Shown piece after piece: positions 18,024 through 26,436 of a stretch of 64,000 nt of DNA (the stretch's first letter is position 1; each line of letters opens with the position of its first letter). The position numbers and the translations under genes were made by a program. Source of the DNA: Falsochrobactrum shanghaiense (GTDB lineage: Bacteria > Pseudomonadota > Alphaproteobacteria > Rhizobiales > Rhizobiaceae); assembly GCF_003149535.1 (NCBI RefSeq), contig NZ_QGDB01000009.1:22373-86372 (forward strand). Direction: 5' to 3'. The notes under the pieces were generated by a model, which was not told the origin of the DNA, made no database searches, and saw only the letters and a program-made list of their open reading frames with translations.

Positions 18024-18761
18024 ATGATCAAAGACAAGGTCATTGTTATCACCGGCGCTTCCAGCGGCATGGGTGCCGCCGCCGCGCGTCATCTCGCCGC
18101 CGAAGGAGCCAGCGTGGTTCTCGGCGCGCGCCGCTCCGGCCGGATCGAGGCGCTGGCGGCAGAAATCACCGCGGCGGGCGGCAAGGCAATCGCGCTCACT
18201 ACGGACGTGACCAGACGCGACGACCTCAAGGCGCTCGTGGAGGCGGCGGTCAAGACATATGGCCGGATCGACGTTCTCATCAACAATGCAGGGCTCATGC
18301 CGCTGTCGCCGCTCGACCGGCTCAAGGTCGATGAATGGGACCGGATGATCGACGTCAATCTCAAGGGCGTACTTTACGGCATCGCCGCAGCGCTCCCATA
18401 CATGCAGGCGCAAAAATCAGGCCACATCATCAATCTTTCCTCGGTCGCGGGACATAAGATTTTCGGCGGCTCCACCGTCTATTCTGCAACAAAGACCGGG
18501 GTAAGGATCATTTCGGATGGGCTGCGGCAGGAAATGGCGTCTCACAATATCCGCGTCACCATCATCTCGCCGGGCGCGGTCAAGACCGAGCTACTCGATC
18601 ACATCAGCGAGGCAGATGTGCAGAAGGCGAACCAGGATTACGTGGGTCAGGTCGGCGTGCCCGCCGAAACATTTGCCCGGCTGGTCGCCTTCGCCATCAA
18701 CGAACCGGAGGACGTCGGTATCAACGAAATCCTATTCCGGCCGACGGCGCAGGAGCTCTGA
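18024..18761 (+). CDS. short-chain dehydrogenase/reductase
   Basis: Classical NAD(P)-dependent SDR of 245 residues. TGASSGMG is the cofactor loop near residue 11; NNAG, the Ser of NLSSVAG and YSATK are intact. GAAAGGAC lies before the ATG at 18024; an upstream TTG in the same frame is less likely. This subgroup (ISPGAVKTEL near residue 185) is annotated in many proteobacteria as SDR of unknown substrate. Operon position between the cupin and an atypical SDR suggests joint action on one carbonyl compound. Confidence 0.9.
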   Translation: MIKDKVIVITGASSGMGAAAARHLAAEGASVVLGARRSGRIEALAAEITAAGGKAIALTTDVTRRDDLKALVEAAVKTYGRIDVLINNAGLMPLSPLDRLKVDEWDRMIDVNLKGVLYGIAAALPYMQAQKSGHIINLSSVAGHKIFGGSTVYSATKTGVRIISDGLRQEMASHNIRVTIISPGAVKTELLDHISEADVQKANQDYVGQVGVPAETFARLVAFAINEPEDVGINEILFRPTAQEL

Positions 18762-18818
18762 GCCCGGCAGCTATCTGGCGGCGCTATAGCGCAGTCACCA
18801 CAACACAGGAGCAGGATC

Positions 18819-19496
18819 ATGACTGACACCAATCGCGTGGTTATCGTCGGCGGACACGGCAAGATTGCATTGCTCGCGGCCGGAAAGCTCAAATCGGCGG
18901 GCTACACGGTCGACTCGGTAATCCGCAATGTCGGCCAGAGCGATGCTGTGCGAGCGGTCGGCGGCAATCCGGTCGTGCTCGACATTGAATCGGCCAATAT
19001 CGAGCAGCTTGCATCGGTATTTACCGGCGCCAATGCCATCGTCTTTTCGGCTGGTGCCGGTGGTGGCAATCCGGCCCGTACACATGCCGTCGATTATGAG
19101 GCTGCGACCCGCGCCATGGCGGCGGCGGATCAGGCGGGGGTCAGGCGCTTCATCATGGTCTCCTATGCAACTGCCAGTGAAGATATACACCGGCTCGACT
19201 CAGGCGATGCGTTCTATCCCTATGCCAGGGCCAAGCACGACGCGGATGCGAAACTGCGCGAAAGCACGCTCGATTACACCATCCTTGGCCCTGCATTGCT
19301 CACCACCGAGCCTGCGACCGGGAAACTCACGCGGACCGAAGACGCCGGCAGCGACTGGACAGACGACAGGCGCGTCACTTCCCGCGAAAACGTCGCCGAA
19401 GTGATCGCCCATGTCATCAAGGCGGATGCCAGCGTCCGGCAGACCGTGAACTTCTACGATGGCGACACGCCGATCGCCGATGTAATGGGTCGATGA
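18819..19496 (+). CDS. NAD(P)H-binding atypical SDR
   Basis: A 225-residue Rossmann protein. VVIVGGHGKIALLAAGKL at the N-terminus is the GxxGxxG-type loop of the NAD(P)-binding, SDR_a5/NmrA-like group. The catalytic YxxxK motif of classical SDRs is not conserved: YARAKHDAD gives YARAK near residue 133, a possible equivalent. AGGAG lies eight bases before the ATG. Relatives act as redox sensors or quinone/oxidative-stress oxidoreductases; the function here is not known. Confidence 0.82.
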   Translation: MTDTNRVVIVGGHGKIALLAAGKLKSAGYTVDSVIRNVGQSDAVRAVGGNPVVLDIESANIEQLASVFTGANAIVFSAGAGGGNPARTHAVDYEAATRAMAAADQAGVRRFIMVSYATASEDIHRLDSGDAFYPYARAKHDADAKLRESTLDYTILGPALLTTEPATGKLTRTEDAGSDWTDDRRVTSRENVAEVIAHVIKADASVRQTVNFYDGDTPIADVMGR

Positions 19497-19527
19497 TCCA
19501 AAATCCACCAGATACGGGAGCAACAGG

Positions 19528-20250
19528 ATGGCAAGGCCAAAGATCATCATTCACATGCACACGTCGCTCAACGGCAAGATCAACGGACCGCACCTGCGGA
19601 CCGAGGAAAGCGAGGCGTCTCAGGTCGAATACTATAATCTGTTCCTCGGACCGGACCCGTTCTACCGCGACCATTGCGGCTGGCTGAGCGGCAGCACGAC
19701 AAGCGAGGTGAATTTTACGCATTACAAGGAGCCGGATCTCGATCCGGATGCGAAGGATGTGCCGCCGGGCGATTTCCTCGCGGAGCACGACGAGAGAATC
19801 CATTATTTCGCCATCGATCGCGCCGGAAAACTGGCGTGGAGCCGCAACTTCATCACCTATTTCGATACGCGCGCGCATGTAGTGGAAATCATCCCGGACA
19901 ACGTTAGCAACGCGTATAAGGACTTCCTGCGCCGGATGAATGTCTCCTACATCATCGCCGGTAAAGAGGAACTGGACTTCGCGGCGGCAGTTTCAAAAAT
20001 CCAGCAAATCTACGGCAAGAACGAGTTGCTGCTGAACGGCGGTGGTGGCGTGAACTGGTCACTTCTGAAACAGGGGCTCGTGGACGAGGTCAGCATCGTC
20101 ATGACGCCCGTAGCGGACGGCTCGACCGACTCCGCTTCCCTCTTCGACGGCAATCCGAAATACAACGACAATGACCCAGTCGGTTTCGAACTGATCGACA
20201 CGAAGAAGCTGCCGGATGGCAGCGTCTGGCTGCGCTACAACGTGAAGTAG
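19528..20250 (+). CDS. dihydrofolate reductase-fold protein (RibD C-terminal family)
   Basis: A 240-residue protein. The N-terminus KIIIHMHTSLNGKI resembles the DHFR/RibD reductase strand with the SLDG-like turn, and LLNGGGGVNWSLLKQGLVDE is the C-terminal GGxxL-type NADPH-binding region of RibD reductases. No riboflavin genes surround it, so it is a stand-alone reductase rather than RibD. Last gene of the LysR-linked operon, 31 bp after its neighbour, with GGGAGCAACAGG before the ATG. The substrate is unknown. Confidence 0.85.
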   Translation: MARPKIIIHMHTSLNGKINGPHLRTEESEASQVEYYNLFLGPDPFYRDHCGWLSGSTTSEVNFTHYKEPDLDPDAKDVPPGDFLAEHDERIHYFAIDRAGKLAWSRNFITYFDTRAHVVEIIPDNVSNAYKDFLRRMNVSYIIAGKEELDFAAAVSKIQQIYGKNELLLNGGGGVNWSLLKQGLVDEVSIVMTPVADGSTDSASLFDGNPKYNDNDPVGFELIDTKKLPDGSVWLRYNVK

Positions 20251-20726
20251 AGCAATCAGAACTGCGCTGGATACGCAGGTGCCGTATAAACATGACGAAT
20301 GGCAGTTTCCAGCAACGAGACCAGGGAAATCGATGCCGAGATGATGTTGCTGCAAGAATATCGCGCTGTAGCGTAAAAACGGCGGCTTGCTCTCTCACCC
20401 GACGGGATTCGGTGATCGACGGCAATATCGCACTATAGAGGGCAATCGGCGGGTTTACTGCCGACTTCTCTCTGCGTCGCGTTGTCTTGCAGATGTGGAC
20501 GATCACCTCCAACCGCGGGGCCGGAATCGCCGAGTTGGGGCAAGGCCGGCTTCCCTGGGACAGGGCCTGCCATCGCGCCGCTCGCCCTGTCTAATAACGC
20601 CTCATCCCCTCATTGCTTTTGCTGGGGTTATCCGGCGTTGGAATTAAGTTTCCTATCCCCGGACAGTTTTGTTCAATTCACCGTTCTTAGCGTTGCGCTG
20701 CTGGTCCCTCGCATAGAGGCGGCAAG
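20251..20726. other. 476 bp without a recognisable gene
   Basis: Lies between the reductase gene and an MFS gene fragment. Short open frames occur but none has a ribosome site or a pattern I recognise. It may be the decayed remainder of the gene whose fragment follows; no terminator hairpin with a T-run is visible. Confidence 0.4.
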
Positions 20727-20999
20727 GCCATCGCCCTGAAGGCCGAACTGTGCGCCTTCATCGACCGACAGGTTCTGCTCGCCATGGGCATCACCATCTT
20801 CGGCCCTGCCGCCTTTTTCACCTCCATCACCTACATCGCCCGGATGATGATCGAGGAAGCGGGGTTCTCCGATGCCGGTGTTGCGTGGTTGATGGTTCTC
20901 TTCGGCCTTGGGTTGGCGGTCGGCAACTGGGCGGGTGGACGTTTCGCGGATCGGTCGCTGTTCGGTACTCTGTTTGTCACCCTGGCGGCTCAGGCTGCG
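20727..20999 (+). pseudogene. fragment of an MFS transporter
   Basis: About 90 codons read LKAELCAFIDRQVLLAMGIT and on to VGNWAGGRFADRSLFGTL, the central loop and seventh to eighth membrane segments of a DHA1 carrier. Both ends of the normal 390-400 residue protein are missing. The frame runs into unrelated sequence near 21000, where the opposite-strand chromate-family transporter ends. It is a deletion remnant, not a small gene. Confidence 0.7.
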
Positions 21000-21022
21000 G
21001 TTCACTCTTCAAGCAGACCGGC

Positions 21023-22111
21023 TCAGATATTATGGAGTGCCGTAAAGCTCAAAGCGCCCACCAACAACATCCAAATTGGATTGAGCCGCAAGGTTGTCAA
21101 GATACCCGCTGATAAGAAGCAAAGCACCAATGCCGCAATCCCCCCCGCCATTGTCTGTATCAAAAGATAAGTCGCTGCCAGGATCATTCCCGCCGCAACA
21201 GGTCGAAGCCCTATCGAGAGTGCTTTCTGCCAGCGTGAGTTTTGATGGCGGGCGCAAATATGGGCGACAGTGTAAATCAGGAAAGAGGTTGGCCCAAAAA
21301 GGGACAGAGTAGCGACAATCGCACCCATCATCCCCGCAACCTTCCAACCTATAAGAGTGGCGATCAAGGAGCCGGGACCAGGCGTCATACGGGAGATCGT
21401 AAAGACTTCTACAAAAGCTTCTGGCGTAAACCAATGATGGACATTAACGACTTGCCGCTGAATATCAGCAAGTGCGGTTTGCCCACCACCGATAGTCACT
21501 ATGGACAAGGGAACAAAAACAACAATAAGCTGAATAATGGGATCTGAAGATAATCTATTTCTTGATTCACTCTCGTAAGCATGGGCAAAACCGGCCGCTC
21601 CAACCGCAAGTACCGTCCAAAGTAACGAAAAATGGAGCAACCCTATTGCAATAAATGTCAGCAGCATTAATGCGACAGGTATGGGTCTGCGGGGCACATT
21701 ATTGGCGGCTACAATTCCCATCGAAAGCGATATGCCGATGGCAGCGGCCCCCGCACCGGTCAACATTTGCTGTGTTAAGGGATATACCATCAACTCATCA
21801 AACAAGCTTGCGAGCAATATGATAAATATCGCAGGTGGAAGAATCGTCCCGACGAAACCGATCATTGCCCCCTTGGTTCCGAGCGCTCTATAGCCAATCC
21901 AGATAGCAAGGTTCTTGACATTGACACCGGGCAATGCCTGCGCGAGAGCGAGACCGTCAAAAAACTCTCCCTGCGACATCAATCGACGCTTTTCAACAAA
22001 CTCATACAGGAAAAGGCCACTGAGTCCCCCGCCAAAACTCGTTAAGCTGATGCGAGAAAATGCCAGAAAAAGGTCAAGCGATGTGGGTTTTGAGTCGCTA
22101 TCTGCACGCAA
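21023..22111 (-). CDS. chromate-transporter (CHR) family membrane protein
   Basis: A 362-residue two-domain CHR protein. Each half carries the family signature: SFGGGLSGLFLYEFVEK with LAQALPGVN in the first, and TIGGGQTALADIQRQVV with ISRMTPGPGS in the second. About ten membrane segments are expected. Characterised relatives export chromate, but many CHR proteins next to catabolic genes have no tested substrate. It lies downstream of, and on the same strand as, the MmgE/IPMDH operon, 263 bp away. In this gap is a degenerate copy of the locus operator, so it may belong to the same regulon and carry an organic or sulfur oxyanion. Confidence 0.87.
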   Translation of the reverse strand: MRADSDSKPTSLDLFLAFSRISLTSFGGGLSGLFLYEFVEKRRLMSQGEFFDGLALAQALPGVNVKNLAIWIGYRALGTKGAMIGFVGTILPPAIFIILLASLFDELMVYPLTQQMLTGAGAAAIGISLSMGIVAANNVPRRPIPVALMLLTFIAIGLLHFSLLWTVLAVGAAGFAHAYESESRNRLSSDPIIQLIVVFVPLSIVTIGGGQTALADIQRQVVNVHHWFTPEAFVEVFTISRMTPGPGSLIATLIGWKVAGMMGAIVATLSLFGPTSFLIYTVAHICARHQNSRWQKALSIGLRPVAAGMILAATYLLIQTMAGGIAALVLCFLSAGILTTLRLNPIWMLLVGALSFTALHNI

Positions 22112-22348
22112 AAGATCACTCCCAGCATAGAAACGTAAGTGCCGCCATTACCTGAACACCACAAATTGCTGGATTGTCAAAGTCGCCAATCCATGCTGCT
22201 ACATCGAAATACACCGGCAACGCAGTCCGCCAATCGAACCCAAGCATGAGTTAGAGCTTATCTTCAGCAAGCAGGAACCACCCACTATTCGGTTGCGACC
22301 GCTTATCAGACGAACAAAGGCGGCAACGTCCTCTCAACGTCACCGCCC

Positions 22349-22362
22349 CTGACAACAATCCC
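22349..22362. promoter_or_regulatory. degenerate copy of the TTGTCAACAA operator
   Basis: CTGACAACAATCCC differs by one base in the core from CTGTCAACAATC found at the other sites. It lies between the isopropylmalate-dehydrogenase-like gene and the chromate-family transporter. The remainder of the 263-bp gap shows nothing else clear. Confidence 0.25.
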
Positions 22363-22374
22363 TTGTGAAGCCGG

Positions 22375-23454
22375 TCAGGCTGCCTGCCCCATTGCTTCAA
22401 TAATCGCATGTTCCATATCCGCAGGCGTGCCGCTACCACGGATATCAGGAGTGCGTGTTGCAGGGTTAGCTAAGGCTGTATCAAGACCAAGGCGCATCAG
22501 GCTAGACATTTCAACCGCTGCTGCGGCTTCGTGCTTATGGCCCAGCCAATCAAACAACATGCGTGTGGATTCGATCATCGCATAGGGATTTGCGATGCCT
22601 TTTCCCGCAATGTCTGGTGCTGACCCATGAGTTGCCTGGGCCATGGCAATTGACCCCCGACCGATGCACAAGCCAGGTGCCATGCCAAGCCCTCCGACAA
22701 TGCCCGCAGCGACGTCGCTCAAAATATCGCCGAACATATTGGTCGTGACGACCACGTCCACATCTTGGGGATTGCGCACCAAACGCATACCCATTGCATC
22801 GACCATCATCTCATCAACAATGACATCGGGGTAGTCCTGTGCAATCTCATAACACGCATCAACGAACATGCCACAGCCGAGCTTGAAGACCGTATTCTTA
22901 TGCGCCAGTGTCAAACGCTTGCGGCGCACACGCGCAAGCTCAAAGGCAGCGCGTGCAACCTTACGGGAGCCTTCCATCGAGATGACCCGTACCGAAATCG
23001 TCATGTCTGGGTTGGGGCGAAATTCGCCTGAACCCATATAGACGTTACGATCCGGCTGGAACCCTTCATTGTTCTCGCGAACGATGATCAAATCCACATT
23101 GTCATGTAAACAGCCGATATCCGGGTAGGAGCGTGTCGGGCGAACATTTGCAAACAAGTCAAAATGCTTGCGAAGGATCGGGTGAGGGTTGATCGCCTCT
23201 GGCACTTTCGGATATTCGCGATGGCCGATCGGCCCAAGAATCCAGCCATCGAGTGTTGAGAGGGCCTCAAGGGTTCCTTTCGGCATTGTCGTCCCGTGGC
23301 TATCAAGCGCCAGCCGACCGAGTGGGAGTTCAGTCCATTCAATCGCCTGCTTCGTGATCTCAGCCGCGGCACAGGCGATACGCACAGATGCTGGAACGAT
23401 TTCCAGACCAATATCGTCACCATTAAGAATGCCGACTTTAAGGGCACGCACCAT
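22375..23454 (-). CDS. isopropylmalate/isocitrate dehydrogenase-family protein
   Basis: NAD-dependent oxidative decarboxylase of a 2-hydroxy-dicarboxylic acid. About 359 residues. The N-terminal NGDDIG, VRENNEGF, the metal-binding NMFGDILSD (Asp pair) and HGSAPDIAGKGIANP are all present. The start at 23454 lies one base after the upstream stop and has GGACGGAG before it; an ATG 18 bases further up is possible. The substrate differs from the tartrate-dehydrogenase-like paralogues at 29273 and 40856, from which it is clearly diverged (LGPIGHREYP in place of FGAVG.P). Last gene of the operon begun at 26293. Confidence 0.88.
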   Translation of the reverse strand: MVRALKVGILNGDDIGLEIVPASVRIACAAAEITKQAIEWTELPLGRLALDSHGTTMPKGTLEALSTLDGWILGPIGHREYPKVPEAINPHPILRKHFDLFANVRPTRSYPDIGCLHDNVDLIIVRENNEGFQPDRNVYMGSGEFRPNPDMTISVRVISMEGSRKVARAAFELARVRRKRLTLAHKNTVFKLGCGMFVDACYEIAQDYPDVIVDEMMVDAMGMRLVRNPQDVDVVVTTNMFGDILSDVAAGIVGGLGMAPGLCIGRGSIAMAQATHGSAPDIAGKGIANPYAMIESTRMLFDWLGHKHEAAAAVEMSSLMRLGLDTALANPATRTPDIRGSGTPADMEHAIIEAMGQAA

Positions 23455-23455
23455 A

Positions 23456-24835
23456 TCAGCTCCGTCCTGCACTGTAGGAGCGCCGCGCGATCTCGGCTAC
23501 GTCTTCCAGTTTCGGGGTGTCCCAGCACAGAGCCAGAACCTCATTCGTAAGCGCTTCGCCAACAACCAGTGCCGACTGAATGCGAAACTTGTGATTGATC
23601 TGCTCGTCGGTGAGGGGAACGTCGTGGCTTCCAATGGCGCGGTGCACGTGCTTTTGCAAGACCGAGCCATCCTTAAATGTAACGTCGATGGTTACCGATG
23701 CTTCATGACATTCAGGATTTGAGGTTGCGTCGATACGGTCACGCAGATCGATTACCTCTGGCGCATTCACGATCTCGTCAGTAAATGCGGTTGGTGCGCC
23801 ATCCCCGTATATAAGGGCTACGGCTGCGGCATGGAACACACTGAATTTGCCTTCCAGGCCCGTCTTTGGCGTTCGCTTGCCAGTCAATTCCAAAACAAGC
23901 GGATGTGTGGTTAAGCGCACCCTGGAAATATCTTTTACGCGATCACCAATCTCTGCACGAATTTGCTGACAGCCATCAATGGACGGATGGATGACGATGC
24001 CACACGCATAAGGCTTATAACTATTCAGTGCAGCTTCCCAGCGCTGGCCGAGACCTTCGAGAATTTCATCCCAGTCCTGCTTATCAGACATCACACAGGC
24101 AAAGCCGCGCGGTGCCTCCAGCGCACGTTCTGAACTATCAAAACCAGCTTCCGCCAGTAAGGCGGCGGTCAGGCCATTTTGTGCCGCCCGCCCCGGATGA
24201 AAGCTCTTGGTCATGGTGCCGAACATTTCACGCAGGCCAGCCGATTGGGATGCCGCCAATCCGATGGCCCAACGCATTTTCTGCACATCAAGGCCAATAG
24301 CCTTTCCGACGGCAGCCGCCGCCCCGAACACGCCCGTCGTGCCGGTAATGTGCCAACCACGATCATAATGATGCGGGTAAACACTATTGCCAATACGACA
24401 TTCCACTTCCACGCCTATAATCAGCGCAGTCAGGAAATCCTCGCCGCTCATCGGTCGGATTTCCGACAAGGCAAGAAGTGCGGACACCACCGGGCCAGCA
24501 GGATGGATGATCGTCTTTAAATGCGTATCATCATAATCAAGCACATGTGAGGTGATGCCGTTGAGCAAAGCGGCATGAAGCGCATCAAGACGTTCAGGGC
24601 GCCCCAAAACGGTTGATGTCTTCTCGCCGCTAAATGGTATAACCGCGTGCAGGGCAGCATCTACCGTCTCATGGCGTGCGCCACCAATTGCGCAGCCAAC
24701 CCAGTTAACGAAGGTGCGCAGGCCCTCACGCCGCACTTCAGCAGGGATGTCATTGCCATTGAGATTTACGATCCACTCCGAAAGGCGCTTCGTGACTTCC
24801 GGGGTTCCAGGCGGGGTTGTATGATGTCCGCTCAT
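23456..24835 (-). CDS. MmgE/PrpD family protein 1
   Basis: A 459-residue member of the family that includes 2-methylcitrate dehydratase, cis-aconitate decarboxylase and iminodisuccinate epimerase. The all-helical domain carries HVLDYDDTH near residue 95 and GTTGVFGAAAAVGKAIGLD; a lid domain follows. AAGGAG precedes the ATG. It lies between a second MmgE/PrpD gene (30 bp upstream) and the IPMDH-like gene, so a dehydration, epimerisation or decarboxylation before oxidative decarboxylation is likely. Which of these reactions it carries out cannot be told from sequence. Confidence 0.88.
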   Translation of the reverse strand: MSGHHTTPPGTPEVTKRLSEWIVNLNGNDIPAEVRREGLRTFVNWVGCAIGGARHETVDAALHAVIPFSGEKTSTVLGRPERLDALHAALLNGITSHVLDYDDTHLKTIIHPAGPVVSALLALSEIRPMSGEDFLTALIIGVEVECRIGNSVYPHHYDRGWHITGTTGVFGAAAAVGKAIGLDVQKMRWAIGLAASQSAGLREMFGTMTKSFHPGRAAQNGLTAALLAEAGFDSSERALEAPRGFACVMSDKQDWDEILEGLGQRWEAALNSYKPYACGIVIHPSIDGCQQIRAEIGDRVKDISRVRLTTHPLVLELTGKRTPKTGLEGKFSVFHAAAVALIYGDGAPTAFTDEIVNAPEVIDLRDRIDATSNPECHEASVTIDVTFKDGSVLQKHVHRAIGSHDVPLTDEQINHKFRIQSALVVGEALTNEVLALCWDTPKLEDVAEIARRSYSAGRS

Positions 24836-24865
24836 TCATTACTCCTTCACATAAATACGCAACTC

Positions 24866-26293
24866 TCAGCGGCGCAGCAGGGACATCAGACCATTGATTT
24901 CCGGTAGCTTTTCCAATTCGGAAACCATTGAAACAACTTCATTTGCCTTCACTTTATCCCACTTGGCGAACTCAGCGCATTCATGGAATTTCTGTGCAAC
25001 TTCGTCATAGCTCATTGGATTGGCCGGGCTCCCCTTACCAAAATCGGCCATGCCGCTAATGGTACGACCATCGGCCAGATGAATATCGATATAGGTCGTC
25101 ATCAGATGATAACCGGCAGCTTCCGCACGATCATCGACAACGAAATCGACCTTCTTGATCATTTCCTTGACATCGGCACGCTCAACCGTCTCATCGGTAA
25201 ATTCACTCAAGCCCGCCCGGCCTTCCAGAAGAAGAATTGCCATGCAGAATTCCATTGAGAATTTAGCCTGAAGTTCATTGCGCGGATCATGGTGGATCAG
25301 GGCATTCGGCATGTTGGAATTGGTGCCTACACGAACACGGACGACATCCTTGGCCTGAATATTGTTTTCACGGATCAGGCGCAGCATTTCAGTCATGCCC
25401 GGATGGGTAAGGGAACCCGACGGATGCGGCTTGATGGAAACGCCAGGGAACTCAAAAGTCCACGGCGCGCCAAGCTTGCCCTTGATCGCTGCTTCGTCAT
25501 ACCCACCGCCCGCAGCTTTGAAGAAGCCACGTGGAGCTTCAAGGAGATTGCCGGCAGCTGTCCAGCCATAGCTTGCAAACTGTGCAGCAACCACGCCACT
25601 TTCCGAAGAACGACCGGCATGGAATGGCTTGGTCATGGTGCCGAAATTTTCGCGCAACCCAGCCGATTGGCTACCCGCTATGGAGAGCGCCCGTTTCATG
25701 GTTGCAATATCGAGACCGAGCAGGCGTCCGGCAGCGGAAGCTGCCGCAAAGGTGCCGCAAGTCGCCGTAGCGTGAAAGCCTTCCTGATAATGACGGGGAT
25801 TGATCGCCTCGGCAATCTTGCACTCGACTTCAACGCCGAGGTGATAGGCGAGCATAACATCGGCACCGGATGCATTCGCTGTTTCGCCCATGGCGAGCGC
25901 AGCCGGCAATGCCGGTGCAGTCGGGTGGGTCAAAAGACCATAAACTCGATCCTTGGCAACTGCGAGTTGTGTGTCATCATAGTCATCGGCATGAATACCC
26001 ACACCATTGGAGAAGGCCGCAAAACGCGCAGGCACCTTAAGATTGGATCCAATGACCGTCGCACCGCCCGGAATATTGCCGAGATCGGCGATATGCTGGC
26101 GGACCAATTCTCCTGATTTGGCGACAGAACCGGAAAGAGCCAAGCCAAGACCGTCAAGAATGGACTTCTTGCCATTTTCAATAGCGACCGTCGACACATC
26201 GTCAAACTTCGTGTCATGGACGAAAGCTGCAATTTCCTCCGTCAAGCCAGCTGCTTCACTTGCCCCTTGGGCGCCCCTGTTTTCAATGTTCAT
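24866..26293 (-). CDS. MmgE/PrpD family protein 2
   Basis: About 475 residues, paralogous to the protein at 23456-24835 and sharing the ATMKRALSIAGSQSAGLREN-type core and DDYDDTQ active-site loop. Start: ATG at 26293 with GGAG eight bases upstream; an in-frame TTG 12 bases earlier is a weaker option. First gene of the operon; a copy of the locus operator lies about 130 bp upstream at 26419-26436. Tandem MmgE/PrpD genes may form a heteromeric enzyme or treat two stereoisomers. Confidence 0.88.
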   Translation of the reverse strand: MNIENRGAQGASEAAGLTEEIAAFVHDTKFDDVSTVAIENGKKSILDGLGLALSGSVAKSGELVRQHIADLGNIPGGATVIGSNLKVPARFAAFSNGVGIHADDYDDTQLAVAKDRVYGLLTHPTAPALPAALAMGETANASGADVMLAYHLGVEVECKIAEAINPRHYQEGFHATATCGTFAAASAAGRLLGLDIATMKRALSIAGSQSAGLRENFGTMTKPFHAGRSSESGVVAAQFASYGWTAAGNLLEAPRGFFKAAGGGYDEAAIKGKLGAPWTFEFPGVSIKPHPSGSLTHPGMTEMLRLIRENNIQAKDVVRVRVGTNSNMPNALIHHDPRNELQAKFSMEFCMAILLLEGRAGLSEFTDETVERADVKEMIKKVDFVVDDRAEAAGYHLMTTYIDIHLADGRTISGMADFGKGSPANPMSYDEVAQKFHECAEFAKWDKVKANEVVSMVSELEKLPEINGLMSLLRR

Positions 26294-26418
26294 CTTATTC
26301 TCCAAGTGAATAAAGCTTTTGACGCGACGAATGGCATGTGCCTGACCTCCTGTGATCTGCTAGACGCAGGATTCGTTTTGCACCGCCTCTCGATTATCAA
26401 AAGCAGCTCTATCGCCAA

Positions 26419-26436
26419 CTGTCAACAATCTACATT
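26419..26436. promoter_or_regulatory. operator copy a (TTGTYRACAA family)
   Basis: CTGTCAACAATCTACATT on the plus strand. On the minus strand it reads ATTGTTGACAG, so a TTGACA -35-like element for the MmgE operon lies inside the site. It begins right at the end of the rhodanese gene, whose stop it overlaps by two bases. GATAAT further on is a possible -10. Confidence 0.6.

Noticed and set aside
22171..22194. GGATTG and CAATCC dyad as a terminator for the IPMDH-like gene
   Set aside because: Arms of only six bases with no following T-run; too weak to call.
24028..26116. Several plus-strand open frames opposite the two MmgE/PrpD genes
   Set aside because: They are shadows of the conserved minus-strand genes and lack ribosome sites.
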